The notes under the pieces are model-generated. The model made no database searches and was not told the DNA's origin. It was given only the letters and a program-made list of their open reading frames with translations. A program made the translations under genes and the position numbers. Positions 1-7,547 of a stretch of 13,643 nucleotides of DNA are shown piece after piece. Numbering within the stretch: the first letter of the stretch is position 1; each line of letters opens with the position of its first letter. This DNA comes from Candidatus Cloacimonadota bacterium (lineage in GTDB: Bacteria > Cloacimonadota > Cloacimonadia > Cloacimonadales > WRIO01). Location: positions 1 to 13,643 of the forward strand of contig JALNXV010000053.1 in the NCBI GenBank assembly GCA_023230175.1. The letters are read 5' to 3'.

Positions 1-893
1 TGCATGTTCGCACCCATGTTGAACATAGCCATTGCGTTGTATATTATTTCCATAAGAACAGCGCCATAAAGCGTCTTGATGGAATCGCCCTTTCCGCCCG
101 AAAACATTGTTCCACCAACAATGACCATAGGAATGATTGTCATGATTCCATCAATTGCCAGGTTTCCAGAAGCGCTGAATTGCCTTGTCATCAGACAGAG
201 TCCGCCAAGCGCAGAGCAGAAGCCCTGAATGATGAAAATCGACCAGAGATGCATCCTAACATTTAATCCAAGATTATCAGCCACATTGATATTGCCGCCG
301 ATAACGTAAAGATTCCGTCCATACTGTGTCTTTCTCATTACAAAGTACGCAATGAACACAACAAGCAGAAACAGAAGCATCGTGATAGGAATGGGTCCGA
401 GTTTCATATCACTTATTGCAACCAAAGTCGGATGCTGATACGCAACAGGCGTCGAATGGGTAATTGTAAGAGCTATGCCTTTGCAAATCAGCTGCATCGT
501 CATTGATACGATGAATGGTGAAAGTCGGAAAGTGGAAATGAAGAATCCAGTAACAGCCCCACAGCAAGCACCAATAAGAAGTGCAACAAGCATTGCAAGA
601 ACAAACGGACTGCCATTTTTGAGCATCATCATGAAAACGCATGATGAAAGGGCCATAACTGATCCAATAGAAATATCAAGCTGACCGCAAAGCAGAACAA
701 AAGTAAGCCCTACTGCTGCAATTCCGTAACCTGGAATAGCATCAAAAAGAGTGAAAAGATTGTATGTACTGACAAAGCGAGGACGAATAATCGACACTAC
801 GATGAATACCACAACGGCAAGAAGCGGAATTCTGTAGTCTTTGAACAGCTTTTTTACAAACAAAGATTGTTTTTTCTCAAGAGCTTCGGTCAT
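1..893 (-). CDS. CUT2-family sugar ABC transporter permease (second permease of importer 1; C-terminus cut off by window edge)
   Basis: Inner-membrane channel subunit of a ribose-type (CUT2) importer. The frame reads from an ATG at 893 to the window edge without a stop, giving 297 codons; the family is usually about 310-340 residues, so the last few dozen are missing. It starts MTEALEKKQSLFVKK, has a first hydrophobic segment at about residues 22-37, and carries the family signature CGQLDISIGS at about 69-78. A GGTMFSGGKG segment near the visible end matches the conserved C-terminal loop of BPD_transp_2 proteins (PF02653). The start is fixed by an AGGAG upstream, and the ATG follows the stop codon of the preceding permease by one base, so the two are translationally linked. 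Two unlike permeases in one system recall LsrC/LsrD, RhaP/RhaQ or YtfT/YjfF, where they form a heterodimer. Substrate unknown. Confidence 0.9.
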   Translation of the reverse strand, partial: MTEALEKKQSLFVKKLFKDYRIPLLAVVVFIVVSIIRPRFVSTYNLFTLFDAIPGYGIAAVGLTFVLLCGQLDISIGSVMALSSCVFMMMLKNGSPFVLAMLVALLIGACCGAVTGFFISTFRLSPFIVSMTMQLICKGIALTITHSTPVAYQHPTLVAISDMKLGPIPITMLLFLLVVFIAYFVMRKTQYGRNLYVIGGNINVADNLGLNVRMHLWSIFIIQGFCSALGGLCLMTRQFSASGNLAIDGIMTIIPMVIVGGTMFSGGKGDSIKTLYGAVLMEIIYNAMAMFNMGANM

Positions 894-894
894 A

Positions 895-1863
895 TTATCG
901 CTCCTTCAGGTTATCAAGACATATTGCAAGCAAAAGAACAGCACCCTTGACTATGTACTGAACAGCAGATTCAACACCACCCAGATTCAGAATATTGGTA
1001 ATAAGACCATATATAAGTGTTCCAATGAACACCTGAATCATTCCGCCATGCCCACCAATCAAGGAGTTGCCTCCAATAATTGATGCAATGGCGGCATCAA
1101 AGTCTCCGCCAGCTCCAGAGTTAGGTCCGCCAGCAGTAGTTCTTGCAGTAAGGATGATTCCAGAAATAGCAGCAAGAAAACCAGCAATTGTGAATCCGAG
1201 AATCTTGAGTTTGCCAACGTCGACACCAACAAGGAAAGCCGAACTTGGATTGGCTCCGCAGAGGATCATTCGCCTTCCAAGCTTCGTTTTCTTGATGATC
1301 AGCTGAAAAATCACCATCAGAATAATCCATATCAAAGCAGCAACAGGGAACCCTAGGACTTCACCCATTCCAATATTTCGATACCATTGAGGTGGATTCT
1401 TCGCATATAGATCAAGCCCCTTGCAATATGTAAGGGCAATTGCAGTTCCAATAAAGGAAGTCGCCATAGTAATCAGAAAAGCTTCTCCGCTTCCTCCTCG
1501 GGTAAGCTTCATCATGTATCCATTAAGAAACCCCATCAGGATTCCTGATAGAAGAGCCACAGCAATTCCAGCCACATAACTACCCGTCGTATTGGAAATA
1601 CCAACAGCGAATACTGCACCCATAGAAAGCGTTGAACCAATGCTTAAGTCGAATCCGCCAATGAGAAGCGTCATTGTAAATCCGATTGCCATGATTCCAT
1701 TAATCGCAACTCTTCTGAAGAGGTTCATAAGGTTACTTAAACTGAGAAATGCATCACTCATCAATGCACCAATGATTATCATTAAAATCAGAATGACGAG
1801 GTTAATATTGTTCTGGCACCATTTCAGAATGCTTTTCATGTTAATGCTTTTCGTTTTTTCCAT
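895..1863 (-). CDS. CUT2-family sugar ABC transporter permease (first permease of importer 1)
   Basis: Inner-membrane permease of importer 1, BPD_transp_2 family (PF02653), 322 residues from the preferred start. Several hydrophobic segments alternate with short loops; the signature GGFDLSIGS lies at about residues 69-77 and the C-terminal loop GGNSLIGGHGG near 265. Two in-frame ATGs are possible. The one at 1869 is only one base from the GAGG ribosome site (1871-1874), whereas the one at 1863 (MEKTKSIN) is seven bases away, so I choose 1863. The GAGG overlaps the TGA stop of the upstream ATPase gene, so translation is coupled. It probably pairs with the permease encoded directly downstream. 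Family assignment is secure; the transported sugar cannot be read from the sequence. Confidence 0.92.
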   Translation of the reverse strand: MEKTKSINMKSILKWCQNNINLVILILMIIIGALMSDAFLSLSNLMNLFRRVAINGIMAIGFTMTLLIGGFDLSIGSTLSMGAVFAVGISNTTGSYVAGIAVALLSGILMGFLNGYMMKLTRGGSGEAFLITMATSFIGTAIALTYCKGLDLYAKNPPQWYRNIGMGEVLGFPVAALIWIILMVIFQLIIKKTKLGRRMILCGANPSSAFLVGVDVGKLKILGFTIAGFLAAISGIILTARTTAGGPNSGAGGDFDAAIASIIGGNSLIGGHGGMIQVFIGTLIYGLITNILNLGGVESAVQYIVKGAVLLLAICLDNLKER

Positions 1864-1872
1864 CGTCATACC

Positions 1873-3351
1873 TCAGAATGCAAATTTCATGACATTTACT
1901 GAGCTGATTTCATCTTTCTGCAACTCAGAAACGAATCGATTGTCTTTCATAACCATTACACGGTCGCTGAGTCCAACAATTTCATTTAATTCACTCGATA
2001 TAAGAATGATTGACTTGTTCTTGCTTACTAAATCATTGATGATTTCATAGATTTCGAGTTTTGCACCGACATCGATTCCCCTTGTAGGTTCATCCATAAT
2101 GATTATATCGGAATCGGCATTAAGCCATTTCGCAACAACTACTTTCTGTTGATTACCGCCTGAAAGATTCAGGACTTTCTGCTTGGTAGAAGGAGTCTTT
2201 ATATTAAGCATATCTATATATTTTTTGGCTACTTCCGTCTCTTTCTTATTGCTGATGAAGAATTTGCTGACAATGCTTTCCAAGTTCGCCATGACAATAT
2301 TGCTTTCAACTGTAAAATCAAGAGTAAGCCCCTGTACTTTCCGATCCTCAGTAAGGAATCCAATCTTTAGCTTCTTTGCATCTTTAGGCGTATTAATATC
2401 AACTTTCTTGCCATCAACCCAGAATTCACCGCCATCAATGAAATCCACACCAAAAAGGGCTCTCATCGTTTCAGTTCGTCCAGCACCAACAAGACCGGCA
2501 ATCCCAAGCACTTCTCCCTCACGCAGATAGAAATCAACTGAAGAATCAATACCTCTCCGCTTAAGTCCTTTAACTCTAAGCACTTCTTTGCCAATCTTGC
2601 TTGATCTTTTCGGAATCGTGTTATTGATCTCACGGCCAACCATCATTTCAACCAAACGATCAGATGTGAAATTGCTGACAGAATCTGTCCCAATAACTTT
2701 TCCATCCCGCATAACTGTTACAGTTTCACAAACCGAGAAAATTTCATCCAGTCTATGAGATATGTAGATAACTGCAATTCCCTTCTTCTTCAGGTCTGCG
2801 ATAATATCAAAAAGGTTTTCAAGTTCATTCTTTGTCAATGTTGCAGATGGTTCATCCATCAGAATCAGCTTAGAATTGTAGCTCAAGGCCTTTGCTATTT
2901 CTACCATCTGCTTCCCAGCAACAGAAAGAGTCTTGACTTCAGTCTTCGGGTCAATGTCAAAATGAATTCGATGAAGCAATTCCGCTGCTTTCAAATTTAT
3001 TTCATTCCAGTCAATCAGCTTGCCCTTTGAAGCAAGCCTTCCAGCAAAAATATTCTCTGCTACTGATAGATAATCCACTTGGTTAAGTTCCTGGAAAATA
3101 ATGCTTATTCCAAGCTTTGCTGCAACAAGAGGATTGTCAATCACTACAGGCTTTCCTTCTATGAGAATCTGCCCTTGATCTTTCTTATAGTTCCCGTTGA
3201 GGATTTTCACCAATGTAGACTTTCCCGCACCATTTTCCCCTACGAGAGCTCTTATTTCTCCAGGCTGAACAGAGAAGCTCACATTATCCAAAGCTTGAAC
3301 GCCAGGAAATGCTTTGCTGATGTTTTTTATTTCAATAAAAGGTGTATTCAT
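1873..3351 (-). CDS. CUT2-family sugar ABC transporter ATP-binding protein with two NBDs (importer 1)
   Basis: Cytoplasmic energising subunit, 492 residues, in the RbsA/MglA/XylG class with two fused ATPase domains. Domain 1: Walker A GENGAGKS (38-45), Q-loop Q87, an atypical signature LSVAGKQ (142-148), Walker B LILMDEP (162-168), switch His199. Domain 2: a degenerate Walker A GLVGAGRT (286-293, Arg in place of the catalytic Lys), a canonical LSGGNQQ signature (396-402), Walker B IIIMDEP (416-422), and serines where the switch His would be (ILISSEL, 449-455). This asymmetry is normal for the family and suggests one fully active site. The ribosome site is weak (GAAGA), in contrast to the strong site of the binding-protein gene before it, and a stem-loop lies in the 86-bp gap between the two. 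Start taken as the first ATG (MNTPFIEIKN), which fits the family N-terminus. Confidence 0.95.
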   Translation of the reverse strand: MNTPFIEIKNISKAFPGVQALDNVSFSVQPGEIRALVGENGAGKSTLVKILNGNYKKDQGQILIEGKPVVIDNPLVAAKLGISIIFQELNQVDYLSVAENIFAGRLASKGKLIDWNEINLKAAELLHRIHFDIDPKTEVKTLSVAGKQMVEIAKALSYNSKLILMDEPSATLTKNELENLFDIIADLKKKGIAVIYISHRLDEIFSVCETVTVMRDGKVIGTDSVSNFTSDRLVEMMVGREINNTIPKRSSKIGKEVLRVKGLKRRGIDSSVDFYLREGEVLGIAGLVGAGRTETMRALFGVDFIDGGEFWVDGKKVDINTPKDAKKLKIGFLTEDRKVQGLTLDFTVESNIVMANLESIVSKFFISNKKETEVAKKYIDMLNIKTPSTKQKVLNLSGGNQQKVVVAKWLNADSDIIIMDEPTRGIDVGAKLEIYEIINDLVSKNKSIILISSELNEIVGLSDRVMVMKDNRFVSELQKDEISSVNVMKFAF

Positions 3352-3374
3352 TTTTCTTCAATACCTGTTGCAAA

Positions 3375-3405
3375 AGCGGGTCTCATCGTAACGACAAGAC
3401 CCGCT
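3375..3405 (-). promoter_or_regulatory. Intercistronic hairpin between binding-protein and ATPase genes of importer 1
   Basis: A perfect 9-bp inverted repeat, AGCGGGTCT (3375-3383) and AGACCCGCT (3397-3405), encloses a 13-base loop. In the minus-strand transcript it follows the binding-protein stop by about 32 bases and is followed by only a short U run (TTTT then GC), so it is a poor full terminator. Hairpins here typically protect the upstream mRNA or partly terminate, leaving more binding protein than ATPase; that role is inferred. An analogous hairpin sits in operon 2. Confidence 0.7.
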
Positions 3406-3437
3406 GCGATTAATCAAAAAACCGATTTGAAGTTCTA

Positions 3438-4370
3438 TTAGTCGTGGGCTGCTGTATCAGCATTTTCTACCGTTACAAGTTCCATTCCTAATGTCTGTAC
3501 TCTATCAACTTTCTGTCCAGTAAGAATGTTATGAGCAAGATCCACTGCATCACGAGCAAAGAATCCAGCTGGATATGTAATCGTGAAGAGCCAGAAACCA
3601 TCCTTGAGAGCCTGAATTGAACTTTCATAGAATCCCTGAGATGCAATCTTGATCTGAGCTGTCTTTCCTGCTGCAACAATTGCCTCATGAACGCCCCATG
3701 ACATGCCATCATCCTGAACAATAAATGCATCAAGATCTGGATGAGCGGTGATAATGTCTTCTGCAGCTGCCATAGCTTTCTGTCTATCCCAGTCGCAATA
3801 CACAGTCTGAACAACTTCGATTCCAGGATACTTGTTGAATACTTCCATGAATCCAGCAGTTCTCTGCTGTGCGTTATCCGCACCGGTCAGTCCAGCAATG
3901 ATTGCAACCTTGTTTTTCTCGCCTTCTAGCTTTACGTACTCTTCTGCCTGAAGAACACCAGACGCTTTCTGTCCGAAAAGAACTTGATAGATTTTATCAT
4001 TGATTCCAAGATCAGCAGAAATGTCGTAAAGACTTATAACAATCATTCCAGCGTCAGCAGCATCACCCATGACTGGAGCAAGAGCGGCATTGTTTGACGG
4101 CTGAATAACCAGTACGTTGAATCCCTGCGCTATTGCAGAACGAACCTGGTTGATCTGTGTTTCAGAATCCTGGGCAGAATCAAAAAGCTGATACTGATAA
4201 CCATACTCTGTGCACTTCTCAATCATCACCTTCTCAAAAAGATGGTTCCATTCATTATACTCTGCGACCGAATTTGCTACCTTAATGGTTTTTGTTTCAT
4301 TTGCTCCCTGAGCAAAAAGCATTCCACAAGCTACAACCAGAACAATAAGAACTAATCCTAGTCTCTTCAT
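3438..4370 (-). CDS. Periplasmic sugar-binding protein of importer 1 (Peripla_BP_4 type)
   Basis: Exported substrate-binding protein, 310 residues, of the ribose/galactose-binding class (PF13407). The N-terminus is a signal peptide: MKR, a hydrophobic core at residues 4-19, then FA-QG, giving probable signal peptidase I cleavage after Ala20. A Cys at 15 preceded by VVA also satisfies a loose lipobox, so lipidation is possible. Family features include AIAQGFNVLVIQPSNN (79-94), NAQQRTAGF (166-174) and the block starting CDWDRQKAM (192-200) through FIVQDDGMSWG (216-226). The C-terminus, VENADTAAHD, is short for the class. A strong AAGGAGG ribosome site sits about eight bases before the ATG. First gene of the importer 1 operon, divergent from an AraC regulator. 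Ligand not predictable by eye. Confidence 0.92.
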   Translation of the reverse strand: MKRLGLVLIVLVVACGMLFAQGANETKTIKVANSVAEYNEWNHLFEKVMIEKCTEYGYQYQLFDSAQDSETQINQVRSAIAQGFNVLVIQPSNNAALAPVMGDAADAGMIVISLYDISADLGINDKIYQVLFGQKASGVLQAEEYVKLEGEKNKVAIIAGLTGADNAQQRTAGFMEVFNKYPGIEVVQTVYCDWDRQKAMAAAEDIITAHPDLDAFIVQDDGMSWGVHEAIVAAGKTAQIKIASQGFYESSIQALKDGFWLFTITYPAGFFARDAVDLAHNILTGQKVDRVQTLGMELVTVENADTAAHD

Positions 4371-4522
4371 TTGTCCTTCCTCCTTTAATTATTATCCAAT
4401 CAGTACGATCGGATTTTCTCCTTTCACACACAGCCTTTTCTGCTGTCTGTATGTTTATTTTTTGCGGTTAATTGACATCTTGTGAATAGACAAAATTGAT
4501 AAATCATATATATTATTGACAT
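4371..4522. promoter_or_regulatory. Divergent control region between importer 1 operon and AraC regulator 1
   Basis: This 152-bp gap must hold the promoters of both the leftward importer 1 operon and the rightward araC-type gene. An imperfect stem, ACACACAGC (4426-4434) against GCTGTCTGT (4442-4450) with one mismatch and a 7-base loop, lies in the leader of the binding-protein mRNA. On the regulator side are TTGACA at 4472-4477, the word GACAAAATTG at 4489-4498 (also found before regulator 2), and two copies of ATTGACAT (4471-4478, 4515-4522). I could not assign -10 boxes with confidence. Confidence 0.5.
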
Positions 4523-5323
4523 ATGAAAATCATTGACATTGTTTTTGTTTATCAGCTTAAAGACAAAGAAGATCTAATCTGGCACAGCAGAATCCATCAC
4601 CATGAACAACATCAGGCCGAACTGACTTATTTCATGAGCGGATCAGGAACTTTCCATATTCTTGGGAAAAAATACAGGATTTTCGATAATGCGATATTTG
4701 CAAACACAGAGGGAAATTCACACTTTGTCATTGCTGATGACCTTAACAAGCCTCTCTCCTATTATGCAGTTCTATTCAGCCTTGATGAGAACGAATCCGA
4801 CATAATGGAGATCTGTAAAACGATGGAAATACAAGGTCCCCAAAAAATGAAAAACAGCATGAGGTTTTTCTTTGAGGAGATGCGAAGCAAAAATAATTCA
4901 AGTTCACAATGGCTTAATTTGAGTTCTATTCATCAATTACTTGAATTAGTATACAAACTCCCAGAGTATTCCTTCCTCGATGAATACCCAAACTCAAGTC
5001 TTCATATTGAAAACGCCCTACGCTTTTTTCAGTCGCATGTTGCAGAAAACCTAACTTTGGGAGAAGTAGCTTCAAAGCTGAACCTTTCAGAATCATATTT
5101 AATTCGGATGTTTCAAAGCAACATGCATATTTCACCTATGAAATATTATACTCAGCTACGCATAGAAGCCACAATCGGCTTTCTTGTTTCCACTAACCTT
5201 TCTGTAAAGCAGATTGCTAGCAAGCTAAATTACAGCAGTGAATTTCATTTGAGCAAGCAGTTCAAGCAATACACAGGTTCATCTCCTTTGAATTATAGAA
5301 AGCAAAAGAGTAAAAAAGGATAA
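4523..5323 (+). CDS. AraC-family transcriptional regulator 1
   Basis: Cytoplasmic DNA-binding regulator, 266 residues, with the usual two-part layout. Residues about 22-85 resemble an AraC-type cupin sensor (HHHEQHQAELTYFMSGSG, then short beta-strand-like stretches). Residues about 165-262 form the double helix-turn-helix: the first around 178-199 (LGEVASKLNLSESYLIRMF), the second around 227-251 (VKQIASKLNYSSEFHLSKQF), ending with the typical YTGSSPLNYRK. It is divergent from the importer 1 operon, so it most likely controls that operon in response to its sugar. An in-frame TGA ends six bases before this ATG, so it is the furthest upstream start; no Shine-Dalgarno sequence precedes it, which is odd among these genes and could mean weak or leaderless translation. 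Its 3' end faces the end of operon 2. Confidence 0.9.
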   Translation: MKIIDIVFVYQLKDKEDLIWHSRIHHHEQHQAELTYFMSGSGTFHILGKKYRIFDNAIFANTEGNSHFVIADDLNKPLSYYAVLFSLDENESDIMEICKTMEIQGPQKMKNSMRFFFEEMRSKNNSSSQWLNLSSIHQLLELVYKLPEYSFLDEYPNSSLHIENALRFFQSHVAENLTLGEVASKLNLSESYLIRMFQSNMHISPMKYYTQLRIEATIGFLVSTNLSVKQIASKLNYSSEFHLSKQFKQYTGSSPLNYRKQKSKKG

Positions 5324-5556
5324 AAGCATAAAACATACATATTATTGCAGTATTTTATTAATATGAAAAATATACTTTCAAATACTCAATTTTAAAGACA
5401 CTAATTGATTTTTTGGTAAATATAATGACTAAAACTTTATTTTTTAGAAAATGGAACTATCAATCCACAGTCTTCTATATAGCGGTAAAGTTTGTTTCGT
5501 GAAAAAGCAACAATTTTACGAAAGAATAAGTCAACTGCGCTAATGCAAAATGGCTT
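5324..5556. other. AT-rich convergent intergenic region, no supported gene
   Basis: This 233-bp stretch separates the 3' ends of AraC regulator 1 and the isomerase gene. It is very AT-rich. An AT-only imperfect hairpin spans about 5349-5376 (AGTAT paired with ATACT, with a bulge), and a second imperfect one pairs TTTCGT (5495-5500) with ACGAAA (5518-5523). Neither has the GC-rich stem plus U tract of a convincing intrinsic terminator, although both operons are expected to end here. Confidence 0.5.
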
Positions 5557-6234
5557 TTAATTCAGCAAAGTTCCATAGTCAGAAACAAGGAGCCTGTAAG
5601 GTTTGGCGTTTTCCTCAATTATCGGAAATCGCCCAGCTGGTTTAAAGAACCTATTATCGGTCGTGTCATCATTTATTGAACTGACCTCTCCTGCAAGAAC
5701 GTAGCCAGTTCCCTTCTTTGCATAGAAACGATGGTATATGCCAGGGCTTAGACAGATACTCTGTCCGTTGACAAGTTCAAGCTTTTCTCCTGCCTTGAGG
5801 ACGGTAGTGATTCCATCAACCTGAATCAAAACATCGTCTTCCGAAAGCTGCTCATCTCGCGTAGCTTTGAAAAGCTGAAAAACAAGAATTCCCCCACCAC
5901 GATTAATGATATCCTCATTTTTATGCCAGTGAAAGTGCAATGGGCATTCCTGATTTTCCTTAACTATCATGATCTTCTCGGCATAAGTTTTAGTATTCCG
6001 ATCAGGATTTCCATTTCTCAAAGTAAAGAGAAACAAACCAGTCTTAAGATAATTGCCGCTACCAAAATCAGTAATATCCCAACCGAGCATCGAGTCCAGT
6101 ATTTCAGTGCATTTACTTTTGTTCTTAGACCATTCATCAAGAGTCCAACTAGCCCATTGAGGGAGAAAAAAACTACGATTGGCCATAATTTGTTCCGCTT
6201 CCTTGATATATCCATTCACTTCACTTCGTTTCAT
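5557..6234 (-). CDS. D-lyxose ketol-isomerase family protein (cupin sugar isomerase)
   Basis: Predicted cytoplasmic aldose-ketose isomerase of the D-lyxose isomerase family (PF07385, formerly DUF1498), 225 residues, the full family length. Characterised members convert D-lyxose to D-xylulose and D-mannose to D-fructose with Mn(II). The metal-site pattern is present: His100 and His102 (CPLHFHWHKNED), Glu107, and His168 (LSPGIYHRFYAKKG), the His-x-His-x4-Glu...His set of this cupin fold. The C-terminus EVSSINDD...FKPAGRFP also fits the family. An AAGGAGA ribosome site precedes the ATG, and the UroD-like gene ends only 27 bases upstream, so this is the last gene of operon 2. No pentulose or hexose kinase is near. 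The exact substrate may differ from lyxose, given its unusual neighbour. Family is confident, substrate is not. Confidence 0.88.
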   Translation of the reverse strand: MKRSEVNGYIKEAEQIMANRSFFLPQWASWTLDEWSKNKSKCTEILDSMLGWDITDFGSGNYLKTGLFLFTLRNGNPDRNTKTYAEKIMIVKENQECPLHFHWHKNEDIINRGGGILVFQLFKATRDEQLSEDDVLIQVDGITTVLKAGEKLELVNGQSICLSPGIYHRFYAKKGTGYVLAGEVSSINDDTTDNRFFKPAGRFPIIEENAKPYRLLVSDYGTLLN

Positions 6235-6261
6235 CCAAGAATCTCCTTGAAAACAAGTTTT

Positions 6262-7500
6262 TCAGTACTTGTATCTACACACTGCTTCATACATAGCAAG
6301 AATATTTGTTGCAGGCACATCCGGCATGATATTGTGCTCCTGATTGAAAACAAATCCTCCGCCTGGAGCGAATATTTCTATCGTCTTCTGCACATAATCA
6401 GACACTTCTTCAGTGGTAGATCTATTAAGAACACTTCTAGTATTGCATCCACCACCCCAGAAAGTTATGCTGCTCCCGAATTCCCTCTTGAGAGACAGCG
6501 GATTCATCTGGCGCGCAGAAGTCTGAACCGGATTGAGTATTTCAAATCCAGCGTCTATGAAATCATCAATAATCGGGAATACAGAGCCACAGGAATGAAG
6601 CATCGTGTGCATTTTGCTGTGCTTATGAACATACTCGCACATCAGTTTTTCACGTGGCTTGAAGAATCTCCTGTAATGATCCTTTGACATGAACATGCCG
6701 GTATCCATTCCAAGGTCATCTCCAAAGCAGATGATGTCTACAACATCACCTATGGAACTGCAGACTTTATCAAGAGTCGCCATATGCTTCTCCAGCAGCT
6801 TGTCAAGAAGTTTCTGAACGTTTTCCGGATCAGAATAGATGTCCATCAAGAAGTTGTCAATTCTCCTGAGATATGTCCCCCATTCAAATAGGTTGCATCC
6901 AACAGCAAGGACAAGAGCTTTGTCTGTTTTCTTACGCATATCCAAAACATTGGCCCTCAATTTATCAAAAAATGCCGGATCATTGGAGTGATTCCATGGG
7001 GCGCAGGAAAGTTTCTGCCAAATCACTTTGGACATATCCGCATCAAAGCAATCATAATTATCAGGATAATCTTCTAGATACGGGAATGTTCCTTGATCAA
7101 AGAAAGTTGCGCCATCGGGCATCCTACCAATCAAAAAGCCCTCTTTGTCGTAGAATCTTAATTCGGTTCCTTCTTTGACTGGTTTGAACCAAACCGGCCA
7201 TTGTGCAACAGAGCCATCTGAAAGATGTACATCATACCAGTCATTATCGGCAGTATCATAGATTCTTCCAATATCAAGCGTATCAATTCCAAACCTTTCA
7301 ATTATCGGTTCTTCAACTTGTGCAATTTGTTGAACAACATCAAAAACCCGTGTATGGCCAGTTTTGATTCCTAACTCTTTCTTTAGATTATTATACGCAA
7401 TTCCGGAAATCCCAGAACTTCTGGTAGACCCTAGATCCAAAGGAATTCTATCACTTTCTTTATGATTGATTGCATTTAGAACTCTTTCTCTTGATGTCAT
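6262..7500 (-). CDS. Uroporphyrinogen decarboxylase-like (MtaA/CmuA-superfamily) protein 1
   Basis: A 412-residue UroD-superfamily TIM-barrel protein (PF01208). It opens MTSRERVLNAINHKESDRIPLDL, the usual start of the methyltransferase-like branch, and lacks the N-terminal RPVWxMRQAGRY block of haem-pathway HemE, so haem synthesis is unlikely. Probable zinc ligands of the MtaA/CmuA type are visible: LHSCG at 301-305 (His302, Cys304) and Cys352 in WGGGCNTRSVL. Further family blocks are FGDDLGM (259-265) and PGGGFVFNQEHNI (379-391). In related proteins this site activates a thiol for methyl transfer. The gene sits between the importer 2 permease (47-bp gap, good AAGGAG site) and the isomerase, so a role in processing the imported sugar, perhaps removing a methyl group, is suggested. 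No corrinoid partner is encoded in the window. Reaction unproven. Confidence 0.85.
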   Translation of the reverse strand: MTSRERVLNAINHKESDRIPLDLGSTRSSGISGIAYNNLKKELGIKTGHTRVFDVVQQIAQVEEPIIERFGIDTLDIGRIYDTADNDWYDVHLSDGSVAQWPVWFKPVKEGTELRFYDKEGFLIGRMPDGATFFDQGTFPYLEDYPDNYDCFDADMSKVIWQKLSCAPWNHSNDPAFFDKLRANVLDMRKKTDKALVLAVGCNLFEWGTYLRRIDNFLMDIYSDPENVQKLLDKLLEKHMATLDKVCSSIGDVVDIICFGDDLGMDTGMFMSKDHYRRFFKPREKLMCEYVHKHSKMHTMLHSCGSVFPIIDDFIDAGFEILNPVQTSARQMNPLSLKREFGSSITFWGGGCNTRSVLNRSTTEEVSDYVQKTIEIFAPGGGFVFNQEHNIMPDVPATNILAMYEAVCRYKY

Positions 7501-7547
7501 TGATTACTCCTTAATAATTTTGAAATCCTTTTTTTCTAAACGATCAA

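Noticed and set aside
1592..2050. 152-codon plus-strand open frame across the permease/ATPase junction
   Set aside because: Antisense to conserved motifs of both genes, with low-complexity, hydrophobic residues as expected of a complement to permease codons.
4426..4450. Riboswitch in the leader of binding protein 1
   Set aside because: Only one imperfect 9-bp hairpin is visible; no conserved aptamer core or cobalamin-box-like sequence was recognised.
5349..5376. Possible terminator after AraC regulator 1
   Set aside because: The stem is almost entirely A-T pairs with a bulge and no clean U tract follows; it would be too unstable to call.
5437..5556. Reading frame continuing about 39 codons past the isomerase stop, in the same frame, with a protein-like tail (ending GLIVPFSKK)
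   Set aside because: The isomerase is already full length for its family, no start codon or ribosome site lies in the extension, and an open stretch of this size can occur by chance. A remnant of another gene cannot be excluded, but I cannot support it.
5923..6687. 254-codon plus-strand open frame across the isomerase and UroD-like gene 1
   Set aside because: It lies antisense to two genes with clear family motifs and has no recognisable domain or ribosome site; it is a shadow frame.
6262..7500. Haem biosynthesis HemE as the identity of the UroD-like genes
   Set aside because: The N-terminal HemE block RPVWxMRQAGRY is absent in both, the His-x-Cys metal motif points to the methyltransferase branch, and the operon context is sugar uptake.
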